A stretch of DNA of 64,000 nt from Caldithrix sp964598255. Its GTDB lineage: Bacteria > Calditrichota > Calditrichia > Calditrichales > Calditrichaceae. The notes beneath the pieces are model-generated. The model saw only the letters and a program-made list of their open reading frames with translations. It ran no database searches and was not told the DNA's origin. Positions 1 to 8,716 of this stretch are shown here, piece by piece. The position numbers and the translations under genes were made by a program. Each line of letters begins with the position of its first letter. The first letter of the stretch is position 1. The stretch covers positions 16,532 to 80,531 of the forward strand of contig CAZRBA010000056.1 of assembly GCA_964598255.1 (NCBI GenBank). Reading direction: 5' to 3'.

Positions 1-438
1 GACAGCGACCGGCAAAAAACCTTCGCTGCCTTGCCGGTTTACCGTGGCTTGCAAGCGCCATGCGTGCGGGTCTGTTTCATAGGCGGCATCGATGGCAATG
101 GAGTATCGGGTGGAATACTCGTTTACATTGGCCGTGCGGTGGCGAATCCACTGCCGCCATGTGTCCATGGGAACTCGTACGTGTAATTTGATTTCACACA
201 TTTCAAAGGGCGTGGTGTGTTGATGACGCATTAAGTAGCGAATCAATCCCCGATCCTGATGCCGTTTCTTTGTGCCGCGTCCGTAGGAAACTCGAGCGGC
301 TTGAACAATGGATTCGTCGCTGCCCATGTAATCGACTACGCGTACGAAGCCCTCATCCAAAACGGAAAAGGGTTTACCCAAAATCGTCTCCATTTCGGGA
401 ACAACCGGGCGGCTGATTTGTTCGAATTTTTCCTGCAC
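1..438 (-). CDS. thyX: Flavin-dependent thymidylate synthase ThyX (3' end cut off by window edge)
   Basis: ThyX methylates dUMP to dTMP using methylenetetrahydrofolate and FAD/NADPH. Reading the minus strand from a GTG at 438 gives 146 open codons to the window edge. The family signature is present as RHRTANVNEYSTRYS (about 101-145), fitting RHRxxSxNExSxRYS with Ala in place of the first Ser. Upstream are the usual elements: FVRVVDYMGSD, QAARVSYGRGT and a TPFEMCEIKLHVRVP segment. The GTG was chosen because AAAGGTGA lies just before it; an ATG at residue 16 is an alternative. It is divergent from the gene at 686, with a 247-bp shared upstream region. Three 60-base lines in this gene are about 58-60% GC, well above the surroundings. 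The C-terminal third is outside the window. Confidence 0.93.
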   Translation of the reverse strand, partial: MQEKFEQISRPVVPEMETILGKPFSVLDEGFVRVVDYMGSDESIVQAARVSYGRGTKKRHQDRGLIRYLMRHQHTTPFEMCEIKLHVRVPMDTWRQWIRHRTANVNEYSTRYSIAIDAAYETDPHAWRLQATVNRQGSEGFLPVAV

Positions 439-685
439 GATTTCACCTTTCTTTTTTAAGCTGCAATTTAAAGGCAGGGACGAAAAGACTCAAGTATTAT
501 TCACATCGTAAAAAAGGAAAAACAAAACGTTTGACCGAAATCGGCTGATTTTGTGCACACAGATCGGAAAGGCCGGAACTTTTTATCCGATTCCGAAATA
601 TGAACAGTTGAAATTTAGACGAAAAAGAGTAAATTTAAAACAGTAATATGGTAAACGGAAAATTTAAAAACTTCGAAAGGTTAAA

Positions 686-1528
686 ATGGGATTTTGGGGA
701 AAAGCCATTGGTATTGGTGTAGGATTTATGATGGGCGGACCGTTAGGCGCGGTTTTGGGCGGCATTTTCGGTCATTGGTACGATACGGAAAAAGAACACC
801 ATGGATTTGGCCTGGGTGTACGTTGTCCTTATTGCGGCAATACGGTTACTCCCGCAGCGGACGGCCATTGCCCTGTTTGCGGCGGCGATTTGAAAACGGC
901 CGGTTATTCCCAACCGCAAAACGCTTCGGACCGCCAATTTCTCTTCTATGTTAGCCTTACCTCACTGGCGGCCAAAATGGCCAAAGCCGATGGCGTGGTA
1001 AGCAAAGAAGAAATCGAAGCGTTCGATCGTTTTGTACGTGAGGAATTAAGACTTCCTACCGAAGAACGCAAAATTGTGGCTGGTATTTTTAATGAAGCGA
1101 AAAATTCTCCGCAGGATCCCATGGACTTTGCTCGCCAGTTCCGCAGCCTTATCGGTTATCAGCCCGAAGTGTTGCAAACAATGGTGCATTTGCTTTTCCG
1201 CATTGCCATGGCAGACGGTCGCTTTCATCCTCAGGAAGAACGCTTCATCCGCCAGGTGGCCGAAATTTTTGGACTTTCTTCCGCAGAATACGATCAGATT
1301 CGCGCTTTGTTTGTCAAGTTCGATCATCATGCCTATCAAGTGCTGGGACTTTCGCCGCAGGCCGATATTGCCGAAATCAAAGCGACCTACAAAAAACTGG
1401 TAAACCAATACCATCCTGATCGTTTGATTGCCAAAGGGGTGCCGGAAGATTTTATTAAAATTGCCAATGAAAAAATGGCCGAAATCAACAATGCCTACGA
1501 TCAAATCAGAAAAGAACGGGGCTTTTGA
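686..1528 (+). CDS. DjlA-like membrane co-chaperone: zinc ribbon, TerB-like domain, C-terminal J domain
   Basis: The 280-residue protein has four recognisable parts. Residues 2-33 are a glycine-rich hydrophobic segment (MMGGPLGAVLGGIFG), probably a membrane-inserting glycine zipper. Residues 47-66 are a short zinc ribbon with two CxxC pairs (C47, C50, C62, C65). Residues about 85-210 are a TerB-like helical domain with the acidic pattern MAKADGVVSKEEIEAF and its repeat MADGRFHPQEERF. Residues about 215-280 are a J domain with the HPD motif at 243-245, which stimulates DnaK ATPase. DjlA has the same order of membrane segment, TerB and J domain but lacks a zinc ribbon between. The stop overlaps a possible TTG start of the next gene, so the two are probably co-transcribed. 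The client is unknown. Confidence 0.88.
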   Translation: MGFWGKAIGIGVGFMMGGPLGAVLGGIFGHWYDTEKEHHGFGLGVRCPYCGNTVTPAADGHCPVCGGDLKTAGYSQPQNASDRQFLFYVSLTSLAAKMAKADGVVSKEEIEAFDRFVREELRLPTEERKIVAGIFNEAKNSPQDPMDFARQFRSLIGYQPEVLQTMVHLLFRIAMADGRFHPQEERFIRQVAEIFGLSSAEYDQIRALFVKFDHHAYQVLGLSPQADIAEIKATYKKLVNQYHPDRLIAKGVPEDFIKIANEKMAEINNAYDQIRKERGF

Positions 1529-1554
1529 AATATCAAAAAACGAAAGAAGAAACC

Positions 1555-2019
1555 ATGGGAAACGTGCCGATGAAATGGGATGAAACCATGAACAAACGTT
1601 ACGATGATTTTTACAAAAAATTGCGTAACCAAATCGGTGATTTTCTGCAACGCAAAAATGTGGAATATGCAGACTTGCTGTTATTGGTGCCGGATTTCTT
1701 CCATCTTTTGGTCAAATTAATGTTGGATAAACGCGTTCCGGCCAATAAAAAACTCAAACTCTCGGCCGCGGTTGCCTATTTTATTACACCGTTCGATTTT
1801 ATTCCCGAAGCCGTTTTCGGTCCTATGGGCTACATGGACGACCTTGCTCTGGCCGCTTATGTGTTGAATGATTTTATTAATCAGGGTGACATGGACTTGC
1901 TTTACGAACATTGGGCCGGCCGCGGTGATGTTTTGGCCAGTATTCAAAATATTTTAACCGTAGCCGATTATTACCTGGGTAAAGGTTTGTGGCAACGCAT
2001 CAGACAAAGTTTTCGTTAA
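1555..2019 (+). CDS. YkvA-like (DUF1232) protein
   Basis: This protein of about 154 residues carries a DUF1232/YkvA-type core in its middle: the helix LKLSAAVAYFITPFDFIPEA followed by MGYMDDLALAAYVLN, matching the family's PxDLIPD...GYLDDL pattern. The core forms a hydrophobic helical hairpin thought to associate with membranes; its biochemical role is not known. I start it at the ATG at 1555 (MGNVPMKW) because the only upstream in-frame option is a TTG at 1525 overlapping the previous stop. Both starts have only a weak purine-rich site in front. The 27-bp spacing from the DjlA-like gene suggests an operon, which may mean a shared role in envelope protein quality control (inference). Confidence 0.8.
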   Translation: MGNVPMKWDETMNKRYDDFYKKLRNQIGDFLQRKNVEYADLLLLVPDFFHLLVKLMLDKRVPANKKLKLSAAVAYFITPFDFIPEAVFGPMGYMDDLALAAYVLNDFINQGDMDLLYEHWAGRGDVLASIQNILTVADYYLGKGLWQRIRQSFR

Positions 2020-2155
2020 CGGATTGTGCCGTAAAAACGCCCGGGCGGCCAGGGGGTAAAGGCTGATCCGCCGGCAGCAACGTTCACTTTTTACGTGGGG
2101 AAAATACAGTGTTGTATTGTTAGGCTTACTGTAATCCGACGGAGAAAATGTCGAT

Positions 2156-3277
2156 ATGAAATGTTCCTTTCCCTTGCGGCAACTTAAATATTTGCATGCG
2201 AAAATCGAAACACCCGCATTGCTTGTTTGGCAACCGCAGCTAAACGAAAATATAATGCACATGCAAAATTTGGCCGATCGCTTTAAGGTTAACCTGCGTC
2301 CGCATGTTAAAACACACAAAGCCTCGCTTTTTGCACACTGGCAGTTAAAGGCCGGAGCAAAAGGAATTACGGTGGCCAAATTAAGCGAAGCCCAAGTAAT
2401 GGCCGCTCGTGGCATCGATGATATTTTTATTGCCAATCAAATAACTCAGGCAAGCAAGCTGCAACGTTTACGGACGTTGCACCAAAAAATTCGGTTGATT
2501 GTCGGATTGGATAATGTACAACAAATTAAACTGCTGGAGCCGTTTTTTAACGATGTCGGCAAACCCTTGAAGGTTCGTATCGAAATCGATTCCGGTTTGA
2601 ATCGTTGCGGGGTAACGGTAGGCAACAATTTGCTCGTTTTGGCACAAGAGGTGCTCAAACAACCGTTTTTAAAATTGGACGGCCTCTTTACCCATGCCGG
2701 ACATGTTTACGCCGCCACATCCCGGGCCGAAACGGAATCTATCGGCAAACAGGAAGGTGCCTTAATGGCACGGGCACGGGCGCTTCTTGAAAAGCACGGA
2801 ATTGCCGTATCTGCGGTAAGTGTCGGTTCGACACCTACCGTTCCCTATTCCGTCCGAAATTCGGCTGTTAGCGAAATCCGCCCCGGTAATTATGTTTTTT
2901 ACGATGCCATGCAACTTGCTTTGGGTGCGGCGCGGCCCGAACAGGTGAGTTTGTTTGTGCTGGCTACGGTTGTTTCGCGTCCGGCTGCCAATCGTCTGGT
3001 TATTGATGCCGGCAGCAAAGCTTTGCACACGGACGGAGCAAATTTAACCGGGCATTTCGGGCTGCCGGTTAACATTAAGGGAAAAGTCGTGCGCCTATCA
3101 GAAGAACACGGCGTTTTGGAAATTCCTCCGAAAACCGAAATTTCTGCGGGCCATCCCGTTTTGCTGATTCCCAATCATTCTTGTGCCGTGGCTAATTTGT
3201 TTGATGCTTACCAGTTGATCGACCGAGCGTACAGGGTGCAAACCGTGCCGATTGAGGGCAGAGGCAAAAGTCAGTGA
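2156..3277 (+). CDS. PLP-dependent D-threonine aldolase / D-serine dehydratase-family enzyme
   Basis: This 373-residue protein has the fold-type III PLP barrel of the alanine-racemase N-terminal superfamily, in the D-threonine aldolase/DSD branch. The start of the barrel reads TPALLVWQPQLNENI, and the PLP-lysine motif RPHVKTHK puts the likely Schiff-base lysine at 52. The phosphate-binding region SVGSTPTVP is present. The C-terminal domain ends with PNHSCAVANLFD, giving the His341/Cys343 pair that binds a metal in this family. Likely reactions are retro-aldol cleavage of D-beta-hydroxy amino acids or D-serine dehydration; the sequence does not decide between them. It has GGAGAA 7-13 bases before the ATG and 136 bp of upstream spacer. 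It is followed 70 bp later by a histidine kinase, with no obvious functional link. Confidence 0.86.
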   Translation: MKCSFPLRQLKYLHAKIETPALLVWQPQLNENIMHMQNLADRFKVNLRPHVKTHKASLFAHWQLKAGAKGITVAKLSEAQVMAARGIDDIFIANQITQASKLQRLRTLHQKIRLIVGLDNVQQIKLLEPFFNDVGKPLKVRIEIDSGLNRCGVTVGNNLLVLAQEVLKQPFLKLDGLFTHAGHVYAATSRAETESIGKQEGALMARARALLEKHGIAVSAVSVGSTPTVPYSVRNSAVSEIRPGNYVFYDAMQLALGAARPEQVSLFVLATVVSRPAANRLVIDAGSKALHTDGANLTGHFGLPVNIKGKVVRLSEEHGVLEIPPKTEISAGHPVLLIPNHSCAVANLFDAYQLIDRAYRVQTVPIEGRGKSQ

Positions 3278-3347
3278 TAATGGGAAAAAGAAACATGAAA
3301 AACAAAACGTCGATTTTTATTTTCGAATTTAAAGAACCGGAGAATGC

Positions 3348-5177
3348 ATGGGCTTGCCTGTTAAACGATTTTGGCAATTAAGTCTATTGGTTTTGTTTGC
3401 CGTGGGTGTTGCGGTGGTGCTGCTTAATTTTACCTACCGCGATTTACAAACAGATTTTGCCCGCAAAGAAACATTACAACAGGCATATTGGCTGCAAAAT
3501 CAGCTCGATTTGTTTCTCAGTGATGATTCGGCCATGGCCGCCCAGCAAAAGATAATAGAAATAATCGAACGCAAAAAGCCAAATGATTTATTTGGCGAAT
3601 TTTCTCAGGTACTTTTGTACCAGACGAGTACGGGTAAGGTACGGTACGGAAAGGCAGTAAAACTTCCCGCCGCACCGGATTCTTTAATAAAATTACAATC
3701 GTACAACCCATCGAAACCCGACTTGATTGCATTGCCCAAAAAAGCGCAATGGGTACTTTTGGTTCCTGTCGGGGCCGGAAATGCAGAACCGGCTTACGTT
3801 TTGATTCTGATTAAAAATATTCCCAAAATCGGTTGGTTTACAGTGGATTTTTGGCGCTGGTTTGCACCGTTGATTGTTGTTATTTCATTAATCGTTCTTT
3901 TGATATTGGTGGTTGTTTACCATTCGTTTAGGCAGCCGTTACGATCGGTGCGCAATTTGGCCGATCATTTGCAGGCCGGTGATTATCAATACCGCATCAA
4001 ATATTCCGGAAAGGATGAATTTACCGATACGTTTGTGCGCATTAATCGGTCACTGGAACGTCTGGGTGCCAGTAATGTCAGCTATCATCAAAAAGAAGCG
4101 CGCATCCGTAATTTGCTGGAAGCGTTGGACGAAAGTATTGTGGTGCTGGACGATAATCTTAAAATTACCTCATTTAATCCTGCGGTAGTGCGCCTGTTAC
4201 ATTGTCCCTCAGAAGAAACCTTCGAATCGTGTTTCAGGCAGATTCTCGAAGAAAATCGGGCCCTGCGCGATTTGATTCAGCAGTTTAAAACGTTAAATCA
4301 AAAATCATTAAGTCGCGATATGGTTGTTTGGGCTGCCGACGAGCAAGAATTAAATATCGGTCTTACGTTGCAGCGTTTGGATGCCGGGCATTTTCTTTTG
4401 ACGTTTAAGGATCTTTCGCGTATCAAAGAATTGCAAAGTAATTTATTACGGTCGATGAAGTTCGGCATTATTGCCAATCTGGTCTCTTCGATCAGTCACG
4501 AAATTCGCAATCCGCTTTCTGCGGTTGGCATTCATACCGAAATTTTAAGCACCCGTTTGCACAAAGAATACCCGGAGCTGGATCCCAAATTAAAAAAATC
4601 GCTAGACATTATTCAAAACGAAATCAAACGCATTCATCGTATTCACACCCAGTTTTTTAATTTGGCGCGCAAACGGGAACTTAAACTAAGCGCTTTAAAA
4701 CCCAATGCCATTATCGACGATGTAATACAATTGGTGCAACACCATGCTCTGGAACAGCAAATTCGTTTGCAAACCGAGTTGGATGCCAATATCGATTTTA
4801 TTTATGGTGATGCAGATCAATTGAAACAGGTGATTTTGAACGTGGTGCTAAATGCATTTCAGGCTGTGGGCGAAGATGGTCGGGTGCTAATTAAAACAAG
4901 TCAAGACGGCCGAAAAGTGTACATCGAAGTAACCGATAACGGGCCGGGTATTCCGCCGGAAACAGGCGAACATATTTTCGATTTGTATTTTACCACCAAG
5001 GCGGACGGCGGGGGCATCGGTTTGGCGTTGTGCAAAAAAATTGTCGAAGCCCACGAAGGGCGCATCTGGTTCCGCAGCACGCCCGGGCAGGGGGCAACGT
5101 TTACCATTGCCCTACCGCGTATTTCGCAAACGCGCAAGCAACGCATTCAAACACGCCTGACCCATTTGAACGGGTAA
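3348..5177 (+). CDS. Membrane sensor histidine kinase (HAMP-PAS-HisKA-HATPase)
   Basis: This 609-residue kinase has a transmembrane helix at about 8-28, a periplasmic sensor region to about 170, a second helix at about 172-193, then a HAMP segment (RSVRNLADHLQAGDYQYRI). A PAS-like domain follows (ESIVVLDDNLKITSFNPAV). The HisKA box SHEIRNPLSAVG puts the phospho-acceptor at His384. The ATPase shows the N box (LNVVLNAFQAVGEDG), G1 (DNGPGIPPE), F box (IFDLYFTTK) and G2 (GGGIGLALCKKIV). This architecture usually phosphorylates an NtrC-type or OmpR-type receiver, but no response regulator lies next to it, so its partner is elsewhere. GGAG lies 9 bases before the chosen ATG. The short basic tail after residue 590 (RKQRIQTR) is unassigned. 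Confidence 0.93.
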   Translation: MGLPVKRFWQLSLLVLFAVGVAVVLLNFTYRDLQTDFARKETLQQAYWLQNQLDLFLSDDSAMAAQQKIIEIIERKKPNDLFGEFSQVLLYQTSTGKVRYGKAVKLPAAPDSLIKLQSYNPSKPDLIALPKKAQWVLLVPVGAGNAEPAYVLILIKNIPKIGWFTVDFWRWFAPLIVVISLIVLLILVVVYHSFRQPLRSVRNLADHLQAGDYQYRIKYSGKDEFTDTFVRINRSLERLGASNVSYHQKEARIRNLLEALDESIVVLDDNLKITSFNPAVVRLLHCPSEETFESCFRQILEENRALRDLIQQFKTLNQKSLSRDMVVWAADEQELNIGLTLQRLDAGHFLLTFKDLSRIKELQSNLLRSMKFGIIANLVSSISHEIRNPLSAVGIHTEILSTRLHKEYPELDPKLKKSLDIIQNEIKRIHRIHTQFFNLARKRELKLSALKPNAIIDDVIQLVQHHALEQQIRLQTELDANIDFIYGDADQLKQVILNVVLNAFQAVGEDGRVLIKTSQDGRKVYIEVTDNGPGIPPETGEHIFDLYFTTKADGGGIGLALCKKIVEAHEGRIWFRSTPGQGATFTIALPRISQTRKQRIQTRLTHLNG

Positions 5178-5384
5178 AGGCAAAATCGTTTTACCCGTTC
5201 GGGCTCTTTGGGGTTCGCTAGCTAAAACGGATTGCTACCGGTTCTTTTTTAGCACGTGATTTTTTGTCAAAGTGCCCGAAATGTCTTTTAATTTGTAAAA
5301 GAGTTGTTAAATAACAATAAGCCTGGCCGAAGCGCTTGCTTATTAGACGTGTAAACGTGGATTGGCCTAATGTGAAGGAAAAAA

Positions 5385-8300
5385 ATGAATCGTCTGATCA
5401 TTTATACCGGACCCGCCACAAGCTATTACCATTTTTTTGACGCGGTTTTGCCGCAGGTTACGCAGGACAAACCAACGTTTTTGCTGATTGTTCCCGTAAA
5501 CCGTGCCGTGCGTAAACTGAAAAGAGAATTAATCGATCGGGCACGAAATCAGGCAATGGCCGACCCTCCGGTATTTACCTTTGACCGGTTATTATTGGAG
5601 CTTTACCGCTCTTTTCCCGCATGCAAAAGGATTATTTCCCGTGAAATCTTTTTGGTTTTAGTTAAAGATATTCTAAGTAAACATACCGAAGATTTTTCTT
5701 ATTTTATGCCGGATGGTCGTTTAAGCGACGGGTTGGTACAAAAGGTAGCCGATACCTTAAGCGAACTGCGTAATTTCGGTTATGACAGCCGTGAATTTTC
5801 AAAAGTAAAAACAGAAGATCGCCAACGGCATCCGCAAAAGTATCAGGCGTTTGCTCAACTGCTGGCACTTTTGGAGACACATTTCGGGCGCCAGCTTATT
5901 GACGAACCTTTTGCGCGTGCACAAGCGGCAGAGCATTTGACGGAAGCACTCTTCCGCAAACAGTTTCCCAAAGTACAAACGGTTTACATTAGCGGATACG
6001 GGTTGTTCAGCCCGCCGATGATACGATTAATTGAAAAATTAATACAGTGGGTACCGGTCCGAATTAAACTGGACTACCTGCCGCAAAATCCTGAATTGTT
6101 CGCTCATACCCAACTGGCATTGAAGCATCTGAAAAGATTGAATCCCTTGATTAAACAAATAGCGCCGCAGCGGACGCAGTTGTCGTTGTATTTGTTTAAC
6201 CGAAAAAAAGCACTTTCCCAACCATTGTTGCTCCACAACCGTTTTTTCTTAGCGGGGCTAACCGACCGTGAGCAAGAGGTTAAATTTATCGCCGGTAAAA
6301 TTCGAGATTTATATTGGCAGGGTGTCCCTTTGCATCGCATTGCCGTTACCTTTAGTCATTTGGAAAAATACGTAACCTTGCTGCGACGAATATTTGCGGA
6401 TTATGGTATTCCGTTCAATTTGTCTACCGGGTTCGAAGTAGCCAAAGCACCGTTAATCGCTACTTTTTTGGGGCTGTTTCGGTTGCTCACCGAAAATTTT
6501 CCCACGGAAAAAACACTAACTTTGTTAGACAGCTCTCTGGTTAAAACTCCGCCCGAATTCAACCCCGCCCTGATGCGCCGTATTTGTTTGAAAACGCGCA
6601 GTGCGTATTTGTACGAAAAAAATGTGCAGCGTATGGAAACGTTATTGGAGCGGATATGGGAAAACGATAATGACGAAGATTCGCAACTTCCAGACATTCA
6701 AACGGCACGGGATCAGATTGCGCTGTTGCTGCAAATATTGGAGCCGTTGTATCGCTTTCCGCAAAAAGGAACAGCAGTGGAATTTCGCACGCGCTTTCTG
6801 GAATTACTCAATCATTACGATTTGGTACATTGGTACAAACTGGATTACAATCAGTTGACCGAACGCCAAAAAGAAAGCAGTTTTCGGGCTTACAACCGTT
6901 TCGTAAAAATTTTCGAACGCACCATTTGGACGTTACAAATTATTTACGGAGAACAGCGTATTGACTTGCAAACCCTGTTCGGTGCGTTACAATCGGCTCT
7001 GGAACGCGAACTGTACAATTTAACCGAATGGCAGGATTACGGTGTGCAAATTATGCCACGGTTGGAAGTTTTGGCTATGGATTTTCAGATTCTGTTTGTC
7101 GGCGGATTGATTGACGGAGATTTTCCGCGTGCTTCGGTAAAAGATATTTTCTTTGGCGATGAAGTACGTTCGGCCATGGGATTGGTAGCCAGCGAAGAAT
7201 TGTTGGAGCAAGATCGTTTTTTATTTTACGAATTGCTGGACAGTCCTGCAGAAAAGGTATTTCTTACCTATCCCCAATATCGAGAAGAAGAAGCACTTGT
7301 GCCGTCATCGTTTATAGCGGATTTGAAAGATGTGGCCGGAGTAACCGAGCTTTCCGTGCAGGAAGATCGGTCTCTGTTTGAAAACCGCCAAACTCTTTGG
7401 CAAGAATTCGGACAACATATTTTCTTTTTAAATACGGATCGACACATGTCGCTTGCCTTGCAACAGGCGGATTTGTTGTTTGCCTTGCTTGCCCAACCTC
7501 GTAAAACGCTTATTGATTTGTTGAATCGTATTCGATTTGCTTCCTTGCGTTTAATGGGTTCGCAATTTACCCGCTTCGAAGGTAATTTGGTCGGCAATAA
7601 AGATATTCTGCGGGAATTGGACAAACGCTTTAAAAAACGTGTTTGGTCGGTTTCACAATTGGAAACCTACGGTTTTTGCCCCATGCATTTCTTTTTGCAG
7701 TACGTTTTAAAAATTAAACCGGCAATGGTGCTTGAAGAAGAATTAACGCCCCTCGAACGCGGGACATTGGTGCATAAAATTTTGTATCGTTTTTATTCGG
7801 AATTGCACGTTTCGAAAAATACGACCAAACCGCTCGATTTCCGAGAACGCCTTTTTGAAATTGCCGAAGAAGAATTTGCGCGTATGCCGTATGAGGGGCT
7901 TTTTTGGGAGCTGGAAAAGTTACGTTATCTGGGGAACGAACGTGTGCGCGGTATTTTTGATGTTTTTTTACAGCAGGAACAGCAACGCTTGGATACGCTG
8001 CAGGCCCGTCCTGAGTACTTTGAATGGGCATTTGGCTACAGCGGCAATTTTCCCAAAGATGTCCGCTCACGACCCCAGCCGATCGCTTTGCATCTGGGTG
8101 AAAAGCAATTGTACTTGCAGGGCCGAATCGATCGTGTAGATGTGTTGCCTGACGGAGGCGCTATGATCATCGATTACAAAACCGGCCGGGTGCAAACCAA
8201 AATAACGGACATTGTGGACGGAATTCATTTTCAGATACCGCTGTACCTTTACGTACTTCCCGTATTGAGCCGCGAATTAACGCCGGTTTACGGCGGGTTG

Positions 8301-8636
8301 TACCAGTTGAAATCGGCAGATACTTTGGCCTTAAAGCCGGTGATTGCCAATAAAAGCAATTCTTGCTTACAGCAGCTCAAGGCACGGTCGATGGCTTTTG
8401 TTCCCAATAAAAAAGTAGTACGCAACGAAGGCCAAAACGAACTTTTTGATTTTGATGGTTTGTTGGAACATTCGGTTAAATTGGCTTTTGAAAAAATCGA
8501 AGCACTGCGTCGCGGACAATTTGAACACACCAAATTTCCGGACGATCCGCGGTGCAGTTCCTATTGCGATTACCGGCGCATTTGCCAAAAAATTACGGGT
8601 AAGTTAAAAGAAAGAAAAGAAGTCGGGGAATCGTAA
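5385..8636 (+). CDS. addB: AddB-like inactivated-helicase / PD-(D/E)XK nuclease with Fe-S-type cysteines
   Basis: AddB is the partner of AddA in the RecBCD-equivalent complex that resects double-strand breaks. This 1083-residue protein starts like AddB-family proteins (RLIIYTGPATSYYHFF), but the P-loop position has no GK(S/T), so the motor is presumably inactive. The C-terminal PD-(D/E)XK nuclease carries LQGRIDRVDVLPDGGAMIID followed by YKTGR, with Asp930 and Lys932. Four cysteines (765 in FCPMHFF, then 1057, 1061 and 1067) match the AddB iron-sulfur staple, although the last three are spaced C-x3-C-x5-C rather than the usual C-x2-C-x5-C. AAGGA precedes the ATG. The AddA-like helicase follows 80 bp later, so the gene order is B then A. 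Confidence 0.88.
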   Translation: MNRLIIYTGPATSYYHFFDAVLPQVTQDKPTFLLIVPVNRAVRKLKRELIDRARNQAMADPPVFTFDRLLLELYRSFPACKRIISREIFLVLVKDILSKHTEDFSYFMPDGRLSDGLVQKVADTLSELRNFGYDSREFSKVKTEDRQRHPQKYQAFAQLLALLETHFGRQLIDEPFARAQAAEHLTEALFRKQFPKVQTVYISGYGLFSPPMIRLIEKLIQWVPVRIKLDYLPQNPELFAHTQLALKHLKRLNPLIKQIAPQRTQLSLYLFNRKKALSQPLLLHNRFFLAGLTDREQEVKFIAGKIRDLYWQGVPLHRIAVTFSHLEKYVTLLRRIFADYGIPFNLSTGFEVAKAPLIATFLGLFRLLTENFPTEKTLTLLDSSLVKTPPEFNPALMRRICLKTRSAYLYEKNVQRMETLLERIWENDNDEDSQLPDIQTARDQIALLLQILEPLYRFPQKGTAVEFRTRFLELLNHYDLVHWYKLDYNQLTERQKESSFRAYNRFVKIFERTIWTLQIIYGEQRIDLQTLFGALQSALERELYNLTEWQDYGVQIMPRLEVLAMDFQILFVGGLIDGDFPRASVKDIFFGDEVRSAMGLVASEELLEQDRFLFYELLDSPAEKVFLTYPQYREEEALVPSSFIADLKDVAGVTELSVQEDRSLFENRQTLWQEFGQHIFFLNTDRHMSLALQQADLLFALLAQPRKTLIDLLNRIRFASLRLMGSQFTRFEGNLVGNKDILRELDKRFKKRVWSVSQLETYGFCPMHFFLQYVLKIKPAMVLEEELTPLERGTLVHKILYRFYSELHVSKNTTKPLDFRERLFEIAEEEFARMPYEGLFWELEKLRYLGNERVRGIFDVFLQQEQQRLDTLQARPEYFEWAFGYSGNFPKDVRSRPQPIALHLGEKQLYLQGRIDRVDVLPDGGAMIIDYKTGRVQTKITDIVDGIHFQIPLYLYVLPVLSRELTPVYGGLYQLKSADTLALKPVIANKSNSCLQQLKARSMAFVPNKKVVRNEGQNELFDFDGLLEHSVKLAFEKIEALRRGQFEHTKFPDDPRCSSYCDYRRICQKITGKLKERKEVGES

Positions 8637-8716
8637 ACAAACGGTTATTTGGGCTGCACGGGCAAAGAAAAAATTCGAATCGCAAACGCAAAAACAAAAC
8701 AAAGTAAAAGGTTGAG

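Noticed and set aside
1525..1554. TTG start giving the YkvA-like protein 10 more residues
   Set aside because: The added residues are lysine-rich without homology and the TTG has no better ribosome site than the ATG at 1555.
5325..5339. CTGGCC...CTTGC box upstream of addB resembling a sigma-54 promoter
   Set aside because: GG and GC are separated by 11 bases rather than the required 10.
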